Assembly (NCBI GenBank): GCA_016191995.1
Contig: JACPVA010000016.1
Span: 1-54,059 of the forward strand
Direction: 5' to 3'
Length of the DNA: 54,059 nt
DNA from: Burkholderiales bacterium
GTDB taxonomy: Bacteria; Pseudomonadota; Gammaproteobacteria; Burkholderiales; Burkholderiaceae_C
Under the pieces are notes generated by a model. It worked only from the letters and a program-made list of their open reading frames with translations. It did no database searches and had not been told where the DNA came from. A program made the translations under genes and the position numbers. Below, piece after piece: positions 47,960 to 54,059 of the stretch. Within the stretch, counting starts at the first letter, position 1, and every line of letters begins with the position of its first letter.

Positions 47960-49075
47960 ATGGACTTCGACTTCGACGACGACCAGAACGCGCTGCGCGA
48001 CGCGGTGCGGCGCTGGGTCGACAAGGATTTCGGCTTCGAGCGCCGGCACGCGATCGCCAAGGGCGGCGGCGCGACGCGCGAGGTCTGGCGCGAGCTCGCG
48101 GCACTCGGCCTGACCGCGCTGGCGGTGCCGGCCGCGCACGGTGGCATGGGCTTCGGCGCCGTCGAGGCGATGGTCGTGATGGAGGAACTCGGCCGCGGCC
48201 TGGTCAACGCGCCCTACGCGCAGGGCGCGCTGCTGGCGCCGGGGTTGCTCGCGCACGCCGGCGAGGCCGTCCAGGCCGGGTGGCTGCCGCGGATCGCCGA
48301 GGGCTCGGCGCTCGTCGTGCTCGCGCACCAGGAGCGCCCGGCACGCTACCGCACCGACCAGGTCGGCAGCTGCGCCGGCGAGGCCGGCGGCGGCTGGGTC
48401 GTCAGCGGCCGCAAGAGCATCGTTCCCGCCGGCGACGAGGCCGACGCCTACGTCGTGCCGGCGCACAGCAAGGATGGCATCCACCTCTTTCTCGTCGCGC
48501 GCGATGCCGCCGGCCTCACGCTGCGCGGCTACCCGACGCAGGACGGCGCGCGCGCCGCCGAGCTGACGTTCGCGGACACGCCGGCGACGCTGGTCGCACG
48601 CGACGGGCTGGCGATGCTCGAGCGCGCGCTGGATGTCGGCATCGCCGCCGCCTGCGCCGAGGCGGTCGGGCTGATGGACCGGCTGACCGCGATCACGGTC
48701 GAGTACATGAATACGCGCAAGCAGTTCGGCGTCCCGATCGCCAGCTTCCAGGCCCTGCGGCACCGCATCGCCGACGTCAAGATGGCGCTCGAGCTCGGCC
48801 GCTCGATGAGCTACTACGCCACGCTCAAGCTCGGCGAAGCGCCGCCGGCGCGCCGGCGCGCGCTGTCGCAGGCCAAGGTCCAGCTCGGCCATAGCATGCG
48901 CTTCGTCGGCCAGCAGTGCATCCAGCTGCACGGCGGCATCGGCGTCACCGACGAGTACTTGGCCAGCCACTACTTCAAGCGGCTGACGATGCTCGAGACG
49001 AGCTTCGGCGACACGCTGCACCACCTGGGCGAGGTGTCCGAGCGGATGCTGGATACCGCCGGCGTCTTCGCCTGA
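47960..49075 (+). CDS. Acyl-CoA dehydrogenase family protein (second of pair)
   Basis: A 371-residue protein, more divergent than its neighbour. Landmarks: MDFDFDDDQNALRDAVRRW, LAVPAAHGGMGFGAVEAMVV, YMNTRKQFGVPIASFQALRHR and QLHGGIGVTDEYLASHYFKRL near the C-terminus. The typical FAD-contact motif of the central barrel is weakly kept (LVVLAHQERPARYR), as expected for the partner subunit in a heteromeric dehydrogenase. GAGGGGGA is a strong ribosome site before the ATG at 47960. Confidence 0.9.
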   Translation: MDFDFDDDQNALRDAVRRWVDKDFGFERRHAIAKGGGATREVWRELAALGLTALAVPAAHGGMGFGAVEAMVVMEELGRGLVNAPYAQGALLAPGLLAHAGEAVQAGWLPRIAEGSALVVLAHQERPARYRTDQVGSCAGEAGGGWVVSGRKSIVPAGDEADAYVVPAHSKDGIHLFLVARDAAGLTLRGYPTQDGARAAELTFADTPATLVARDGLAMLERALDVGIAAACAEAVGLMDRLTAITVEYMNTRKQFGVPIASFQALRHRIADVKMALELGRSMSYYATLKLGEAPPARRRALSQAKVQLGHSMRFVGQQCIQLHGGIGVTDEYLASHYFKRLTMLETSFGDTLHHLGEVSERMLDTAGVFA

Positions 49076-49205
49076 ACGACGGCACCCCGGGCCGACCGAA
49101 GGCTGTCTTCCCGAGGAACCGCGTTGAGACGCTCCCGACGCACACTCGTGCACGCTGCCTCCCGCGAGAGCTTTCGGTCGCGTCGGGCGGGCAGTCGCCA
49201 CTGAA

Positions 49206-50135
49206 ATGGCAGGCGCACTCACCGACGTAGCCGGCCTGCGCGTCGGCCATCACACGCTGGCCGCCCGGGCCACCGGCTGCACCGTCGTCCTGTGCCCCGA
49301 CGGCGCGGTCGCCGGCGTCGACGTGCGCGGCGGCGCGCCGGGAACGCGCGAGACCGACCTGCTGCGCCCCGAGAACGTCGTGCCACAGGTGCACGCCGTG
49401 CTGCTGACCGGCGGCAGCGCCTTCGGCCTGGCCGCCGCCGACGGCGTGATGCGCTGGCTCGAGTCGCGTGGCCACGGGCTGGCGGTCGGCGCGGTGCGCG
49501 TGCCGATCGTGCCGGCGGCGGTGATCTTCGACCTCTGGCACGGCGACCCGGCGGTACGCCCCGACGCCGCGGCCGGCTTCGCCGCCTGCGATGCCGCGTC
49601 GGCTTCGCCGCCCGAGGTCGGCGCCGTCGGCGCCGGCGCCGGCGCGACCGTCGGCAAGCTCTGGGGGCCGGCGTCGTGCATGCCAGGCGGGCTTGGCACG
49701 GCCTCGGTCACGGTGGACGGCGTCCGCGTCGGCGCGCTGATGGTCGTCAACGCGGTCGGCGACGTGATCGACGCCGACGGCAGCGTCATCGCCGGCGCGC
49801 GCGGCACCGACGGTCTTCCGCGCCGCAGCAGCGATGCCCTGGCCGCTGGCGAACTGCCGCGGCAGCTTGTCGCCGGCAGCGCGACGACGATCGGCGTCGT
49901 CGCCACCGACGCCGTGCTCGACAAGGCGCAGGCGACCAAGCTCGCGGCGCTCGGCCATGCCGGGCTGGCGCGGTCGATCGACCCGCTGACGATGCACGAC
50001 GGCGATACGCTGTTCGCGCTCGCGACCGGGCGCAGCGGCAGACGCGCCGACCTGTCGCTGCTCGGTGCACTGGCGGCGCGCGTCGTCGCCGAGGCGATCC
50101 GCAGCGGGGTGCGGGCGGCGCAGGCGCGTGCCTGA
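49206..50135 (+). CDS. P1-family (S58) peptidase, DmpA/NylC-like
   Basis: A 309-residue protein of the P1/DmpA fold, whose members are self-cleaving N-terminal nucleophile hydrolases (aminopeptidases, beta-peptidyl aminopeptidases, nylon-oligomer hydrolases). Landmarks: VGHHTLAARATGCTVVLCPDGAVAGVDVRGGAPGTRETDLL (only GTRETDLL is quoted as the key part), LLTGGSAFGLAAADGVMRWLE and TTIGVVATDAVL, where the internal Thr of the ATTIG segment (residues ~222-226) should be the new N-terminal nucleophile. The residue before it is Ala rather than the Asn/Gly usual at the cleavage site. It lies 130 bp after the acyl-CoA dehydrogenase pair. Confidence 0.88.
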   Translation: MAGALTDVAGLRVGHHTLAARATGCTVVLCPDGAVAGVDVRGGAPGTRETDLLRPENVVPQVHAVLLTGGSAFGLAAADGVMRWLESRGHGLAVGAVRVPIVPAAVIFDLWHGDPAVRPDAAAGFAACDAASASPPEVGAVGAGAGATVGKLWGPASCMPGGLGTASVTVDGVRVGALMVVNAVGDVIDADGSVIAGARGTDGLPRRSSDALAAGELPRQLVAGSATTIGVVATDAVLDKAQATKLAALGHAGLARSIDPLTMHDGDTLFALATGRSGRRADLSLLGALAARVVAEAIRSGVRAAQARA

Positions 50136-50163
50136 ACGCGGCGCGCCACCGCGCAACCGCCGC

Positions 50164-50637
50164 TCAACCGCCCACTTCGCGCCGCACGCGTTCCAGCGTG
50201 CGCACGACCACCGCCTGCTCGGCCTCGCCGAGACCGCCGTGGTCGCGTAGCAGTTCCGCCACCGGCACTCCGCGCTTGCGCCCGACCAGCATGCCGTCGC
50301 GCCACCGGAGCGACTCGCGCGCCAGCTCGGCGGCCTTGCCGTGGCAGCCCTGGCAGGCGCCCGCGTACCGCGGCGGCGTCGCGACCTGGGCCGCCAGCAT
50401 CGCGAGCACCGGCTCGACCAGCGTCTCGGCCAGTCCATGCTGGCGCAGGAAGCGCGGCAGATCGTCGACATGGTGCCGGCCCACGAGTTGACCGTCGCGC
50501 AGTGCCAGCGTGCTGCGCGCGAAGGCCGCGGAATCGCCGTGACAGGATCCGCAGCGCCCGTCCCAGTAGGCGTGAAGGTCGGCCGCCGCCGCGCCGCCGG
50601 CGGCCAGCGCGAGGAGCAGCGCCGCGACCCGGGTCAC
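50164..50637 (-). CDS. Diheme cytochrome c-like protein
   Basis: A 157-residue exported protein. The signal peptide MTRVAALLLALAAGGAAAA is followed by two c-type heme motifs, CGSCHG (residues ~29-34) and CQGCHG (~94-99), i.e. two CxxCH sites, so it probably binds two hemes in the periplasm. The start is GTG at 50637, seven bases after the panE-type stop; there is no ATG. It is the last gene of a three-gene operon with the ketopantoate-reductase-family gene and the acyl-CoA ligase. A Met sixth ligand is not obvious. Confidence 0.88.
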   Translation of the reverse strand: MTRVAALLLALAAGGAAAADLHAYWDGRCGSCHGDSAAFARSTLALRDGQLVGRHHVDDLPRFLRQHGLAETLVEPVLAMLAAQVATPPRYAGACQGCHGKAAELARESLRWRDGMLVGRKRGVPVAELLRDHGGLGEAEQAVVVRTLERVRREVGG

Positions 50638-50644
50638 GCCCGCC

Positions 50645-51652
50645 CTACAGAGGCTGCGGGCGCAGCCGCGACGGCCCGGCCGCGAGCGTGCGTGCCAGCA
50701 GCGCGGTGGCTGCGTGCACGGCCTCGATCGTCGGCGTCGGCACGCCGGCGACCTGCCCGAGCTCGATCACCGCGCCGACGAGTGCCGCCAGCTCCGGCGC
50801 GCGCCCGGCCTGCACGTCCTGCAGCATCGAGGTCTTGTGCGCGCCGACCGCCTCGGCGCCGGCGATGCGCTGCTCGAGCGTGATGCGGATCCGCACCCCG
50901 AGCGCCTCGGCCACCGCGCGCGCCTCGGTCATCATGCGCGCAGCCAGCTCGCGCGTCGGCGGGAAGCGGCAGATCTCCTCCAGCGTCGCTTGCGTCAACG
51001 CGCTGATCGGGTTGAAGCTGAGGTTGCCCCACAGCTTGAGCCAGATCTCGCTGCGGATATCGCGGCTGACCGGGGCCTTGAAGCCGGCCGCCATGAACGC
51101 CTGCGACAGCGCCTCGATGCGCTCGCTGCGGCTGCCGTCGGGCTCGCCGAGCGTGAAGCGGTTGCCCTCGACGACACGCACGATGCCGGGGGCGACCAGC
51201 TCGGCCGCCGGGTAGACGACGCCGCCGACGATGCGCCCGGGCTCGATCGCGTCGGCCAGCACGCCGCCGGGGTCGACGCTGTCGAGCCGCCGGCCCTCCC
51301 ACGGCCCGCCCAGGCGCTGGAAGTACCACCACGGCACGCCATTGATCATCGTCACCAGCATGGTCTGCGGACCGAACAGCGCGCGCAGGTCGGGCAGCAG
51401 TTCGTGCACCTGGTGCGCCTTGACCGTCAGCAGCACGGCGTCCTGCGGCCCGGCGTCGGCCATCTGCAGCTCGGCGCGCACGGCGCGCGCGACGCGCTCG
51501 CTGCCATCTTCCTCGATCAGCTTGAACCCGCTGGCGCGTATCGCCTCCAGGTTGCGCCTGCGCGCGATGAAGACCACCTCGTGCCCGGCCAGCGCCAGCC
51601 GCGCACCGAGGTAGCCGCCGATGGCACCGGCACCGACGACCGCGAACCTCAT
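50645..51652 (-). CDS. Ketopantoate reductase (ApbA/PanE) family protein
   Basis: A 335-residue NADPH-dependent reductase. The dinucleotide site is AVVGAGAIGGYLGARLALAG (residues 4-23), then VLLTVKAHQ, INGVPWWYF and the catalytic Lys in SEIWLKLWGNLSFNPISAL. The C-terminal helical domain ends with ELGQVAGVPTP-type sequence. The family reduces 2-ketopantoate or other 2-keto acids; the operon with an acyl-CoA ligase and a diheme cytochrome makes a catabolic or specialised role at least as likely as pantothenate synthesis. The ATG at 51652 is four bases after the ligase stop. Confidence 0.88.
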   Translation of the reverse strand: MRFAVVGAGAIGGYLGARLALAGHEVVFIARRRNLEAIRASGFKLIEEDGSERVARAVRAELQMADAGPQDAVLLTVKAHQVHELLPDLRALFGPQTMLVTMINGVPWWYFQRLGGPWEGRRLDSVDPGGVLADAIEPGRIVGGVVYPAAELVAPGIVRVVEGNRFTLGEPDGSRSERIEALSQAFMAAGFKAPVSRDIRSEIWLKLWGNLSFNPISALTQATLEEICRFPPTRELAARMMTEARAVAEALGVRIRITLEQRIAGAEAVGAHKTSMLQDVQAGRAPELAALVGAVIELGQVAGVPTPTIEAVHAATALLARTLAAGPSRLRPQPL

Positions 51653-51656
51653 CGCA

Positions 51657-53204
51657 TCAGCCCAGGCCGAGACGCGCCGCCAGCCCGATGCGCTGCAGCT
51701 TGCCGGTCGCGCCCTTCGGGATCTCGTCCATGAAGAGGATCCTTGCCGGCACCTTGAAGTCCGCCACCCGGCCGGCGACGAACTGCTGCAGCTCGCGCTC
51801 GCTCACCGCCTGGCCCTCGCGCAGCACGACGACCGCCGCCACCTCCTCGCCAAGCTTGGCGTGCGGCATGCCGAAGCACACGACCTGCGCCACCGCCGGG
51901 TGGTCCATCAGGACCTCGTCGACCTCGCGCGGGCTGATCTTCTCGCCGCCACGGTTGATGATCTCCTTGAGGCGGCCGGTGATGCTGACGTAGCCGTCTT
52001 CGTCCATCACACCCTGGTCGCCGGTGCGGAACCAGCCCGCGACGAAGGCCTCTGCATTGGCCTTGGGGTTGGCCTCGTAGCCGGCGGTCACGTTGGGGCC
52101 GCGGATGACGATCTCGCCGGTCGCCCCGCGCGGCCGCAGCGACCCGTCCTCGGCCATGATCGCGATCTCGGGCCCGGCGGCGCGGCCGACCGTGCCGGGC
52201 TTGCGCAGCGCCGGCGGCAGCGGGTTGGACGCCATCTGGTGCGTCGCCTCGGTCATGCCGTAGGCCTCGATCAGCGGCGCGCCGAAGACCTCCTCGAGCT
52301 CGCGGATGACCTGCGGCGGGATCGACGAGCTCGACGAGCGCATGAAGCGCAGCGGGTGGCGCACGATCACGTCGCGGTTCTTGCCCGCACGCGCGAGAAT
52401 CGCCTGGTGCATGGTCGGCACCGCCGTATACCAGGTCGGCGCCGCCTCGTCCATCCAGGCAAAGAATTTCAGCGCGTTGAAGCCGGGGGTGCAGAAGACG
52501 CGGCTGCCTGCCGCGAGCGGCGCCAGCACGCCGGCGATCAGCCCGTGGATGTGGAACAGCGGCATGATGTTCAGCCCGCAGTCCGCCGGCCCGAACGCCA
52601 GCGTGCGCGCGATATGCTGCGCCGACGCCGCCAGGTTGCGCTGCGACAGCGGCACGATCTTCGGCCGCGAGGTCGTGCCCGAGGTGTGCAGCAGCATCGA
52701 GACGTCGTCCGGCTCGGCGTAGGCCGGCGCCGCCGCCGCCGGCGGCGCCGCGCCGTCGGTGCCCAACGTGAAGTCGCCGGCGGCCTCGCCCGGGTGCAGC
52801 TCGACGAGGCGCGCTCCCATGCGCCGCGCGACCTCGACCGCCGGCGAGCGGCTGCCGGCTTCGACGATCAGCGCCTTGGCGCGCAGGTCGGACAGGTAGA
52901 ACTCGAACTCGTCGGCGCGGTAGGCCGGGTTCAGCGGCGCGCTCGCGACGCCGCTGGCGCAGGCCAGGAAGCAGCTCGCCATCTCCGGCCCGTTGGGCAG
53001 CACGATGGCGACGCGGTCGCCGCGGCCGATACCCTGTCCGCCGAGCCAGGCCAGCGTATCGGCGACGAGCCGGCGCAGCGCGCCATGGGTCAGCGGCGGC
53101 CGCCCAGGGGCGGCGAGCGCGACGGCAGCGTCGGCGGCGGCGGCGAGCAGGGGCAGCAGGCGGTCGTGCAGGCCGCGCGGGGGCGGGGTGGCGGAGGCGG
53201 TCAT
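51657..53204 (-). CDS. Acyl-CoA synthetase, oxalyl-CoA-synthetase-like
   Basis: A 515-residue ANL-superfamily ligase that would make an acyl-CoA with ATP. Motif A3 is LLHTSGTTSRPKIVPL; A5-like YGMTEATHQMASNPLP; A7 GWFRTGDQG; A8 GRLKEIINRGGEKISPREVD; A10 Lys in GATGKLQRIG. Several stretches (MPLFHIHGLIAGVL, TWYTAVPTMHQAILARAG, EAYGMTEATHQMASNPLP) resemble plant AAE3 and related bacterial oxalate-CoA ligases, so oxalate is a candidate substrate. The ATG at 53204 has a modest upstream GC-rich region. It is first of the three-gene operon. Confidence 0.87.
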   Translation of the reverse strand: MTASATPPPRGLHDRLLPLLAAAADAAVALAAPGRPPLTHGALRRLVADTLAWLGGQGIGRGDRVAIVLPNGPEMASCFLACASGVASAPLNPAYRADEFEFYLSDLRAKALIVEAGSRSPAVEVARRMGARLVELHPGEAAGDFTLGTDGAAPPAAAAPAYAEPDDVSMLLHTSGTTSRPKIVPLSQRNLAASAQHIARTLAFGPADCGLNIMPLFHIHGLIAGVLAPLAAGSRVFCTPGFNALKFFAWMDEAAPTWYTAVPTMHQAILARAGKNRDVIVRHPLRFMRSSSSSIPPQVIRELEEVFGAPLIEAYGMTEATHQMASNPLPPALRKPGTVGRAAGPEIAIMAEDGSLRPRGATGEIVIRGPNVTAGYEANPKANAEAFVAGWFRTGDQGVMDEDGYVSITGRLKEIINRGGEKISPREVDEVLMDHPAVAQVVCFGMPHAKLGEEVAAVVVLREGQAVSERELQQFVAGRVADFKVPARILFMDEIPKGATGKLQRIGLAARLGLG

Positions 53205-53366
53205 CGTGGGGCCGGTTCAGCGCTCAGGCGAAAAGCCCAGTTTAGAGGCCGCCGGCCACCCGACGCGCCGCCGACTGCAGGCGCTCCCGCGGAAGCGCCC
53301 GGCCGCCCCGGTCGTCTCGCCCCCCCAACAGGCCGGGCCGGACGAAGCGCGGACCCCGGGGGCGCT

Positions 53367-53430
53367 TTCACTCGGCGACCTTCGGGCTGCGCCCTCCGGT
53401 ATTCGCCCTTGGGGCGGCCCGGCGGGCTCA
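53367..53430 (-). repeat. Dispersed repeat family 2, copy 2
   Basis: On the minus strand it begins with the TGA stop of the Tim44-domain gene and reads GCCCGCCGGGCCGCCCC, then AAGGGCGAATACCGGAGGGC and a GCAGCCCGAAGG end. The match to copy 1 at 39608 covers most of its length with several substitutions. Confidence 0.75.
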
Positions 53431-54059
53431 GGCCTGCTCGAGCTGCTGCAAGCCGGCGATCGCCCAGCCGCGGCCGCCGTTCAGCGGCCGCACCAGGTGC
53501 CACATCTCGTCGAATGGCACGGCCCCGGCGCCCTGCTGCTCGACCACGCGGCCGTGGTAGCGCACGCTGACGATCTGCATCGCGCCCTCCTCGGCCACCT
53601 CGACGACCTCGGCGTGCACCTCGGCGACATCGGTATGCTGCGCCGCGCCAGCGCGCTCGTGCAGTTGCACCCGCAGCTCGGCGAAGACCTCGGGGGTCGT
53701 GAATTGGCGCAGATCGTCGAGGTCGCCGGCGTCGTAGGCCGCCTGCATGCGAACGAAGATCGCGCGCGCGATGCGCTCGAAGCCCTCGGCGTCGAAGTCG
53801 GCCGGCAGCGCCGCCCGCGCGCCGCGGCGCTCGTCGGCATCGACCCCCGGCACCGCAAGCCGCGGCCGCAGCGCCGAGCCGATCGCCAGCGGCGCCGCCG
53901 CGCCATGTCGACCGCCCTGACCGCCGCCCGCGCCCGGGGCATCGGCTGCCGCCGGCGACGCCATCGCTTCGCGCTGCGCCCAGGGCGCGGCCGGGCGACC
54001 AGTCGCCGCGGCCGCCGCCGGCTGCGCAGCACCGCCCGCCCCGGCGCGCCGCATCAGCA
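53428..54059 (-). CDS. Tim44-like domain protein, C-terminal part (5' end outside window)
   Basis: Open at the right edge of the window; a possible in-frame ATG at 54054 is not necessarily the true start. The last ~130 residues match the Tim44-like fold: ARAIFVRMQAAYDAGDLDDLRQFTTPEVFAELRVQ, then a beta strand pair and FDEMWHLVRPLNGGRGWAIAGLQQLE. The part before it is Ala/Pro/Gly-rich and low complexity, as is common upstream of this domain in proteobacterial membrane proteins with N-terminal membrane segments. Function unknown. The stop codon is shared with the family 2 repeat. Confidence 0.87.
   Translation of the reverse strand, partial: LMRRAGAGGAAQPAAAAATGRPAAPWAQREAMASPAAADAPGAGGGQGGRHGAAAPLAIGSALRPRLAVPGVDADERRGARAALPADFDAEGFERIARAIFVRMQAAYDAGDLDDLRQFTTPEVFAELRVQLHERAGAAQHTDVAEVHAEVVEVAEEGAMQIVSVRYHGRVVEQQGAGAVPFDEMWHLVRPLNGGRGWAIAGLQQLEQA

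Overview
The window is very GC-rich, densely coded chromosomal DNA. Gene content and local order (ftsK-lolA-rarA beside trxB, rpmB-rpmG, a group 3d Hox hydrogenase, livHMGF, heavy A+T-poor codon use, short GC-rich dispersed intergenic repeats) suggest a betaproteobacterium of the order Burkholderiales, perhaps the Rubrivivax/Leptothrix neighbourhood. The assignment rests on protein and repeat character only, since no rRNA or other species marker is present. I see no tRNA, rRNA, CRISPR array, transposase or phage gene.

Layout. 1-3740 (+): a DUF58 protein cut by the left edge, a TgpA-type transglutaminase and a MltB-type lytic transglycosylase. 3868-10822 (-): a PPK2 polyphosphate kinase, then an NAD-linked [NiFe] hydrogenase operon read right to left, hoxF-hoxU-hoxY-hoxH-hoxW. 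10954-13262 (+): an AhpD-like protein, a glutathione S-transferase and a methyltransferase. 13280-14599: a DUF4143 AAA ATPase gene enclosed by two perfect 22-bp-arm palindromes. 14605-17160 (-): a circularly permuted ATP-grasp gene and an alpha-E gene, with a truncated duplicate of the alpha-E start between them. 17225-19696 (-): comEC. 19834-21075 (+): a RidA-family gene, a cluster of dispersed repeats, and dsbB. 21179-27440 (-): parC and the branched-chain amino-acid ABC genes livH-livM-livG-livF. 27736-32280 (-): ftsK, lolA, rarA. 32360 (-): a Crp/Fnr-type regulator. 33260-34841 (+): trxB, rpmB, rpmG. 35132-37823 (-): a group III 6-phosphofructokinase and an S10 carboxypeptidase-like protein. 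37901-46625: a mixed housekeeping stretch with a DUF502 membrane protein, a coiled-coil membrane protein, a histidine phosphatase, a hybrid sensor kinase, murB, an orphan sulfite-oxidase-fold protein, a YajQ-family protein, a retropepsin-like protease and a small winged-helix-like protein. 46735-50135 (+): two acyl-CoA dehydrogenases and a P1-family peptidase. 50164-53204 (-): a three-gene operon of an oxalyl-CoA-synthetase-like ligase, a ketopantoate-reductase-family enzyme and a diheme cytochrome c. 53428-54059 (-): the 3' part of a Tim44-domain gene.

The most unusual points are: the palindrome-bounded ATPase cassette placed five bases after the alpha-E stop codon, where more genes of the ATP-grasp/alpha-E cluster would often lie; the partial duplication and inverted scrap in that same cluster; a 27-bp tandem repeat that replaces the ATP lid of the hybrid sensor kinase; a dsbB GTG start whose first base closes a repeat-derived hairpin; dispersed repeats that begin just after stop codons; and a palindrome abutting a -10 box upstream of livH.
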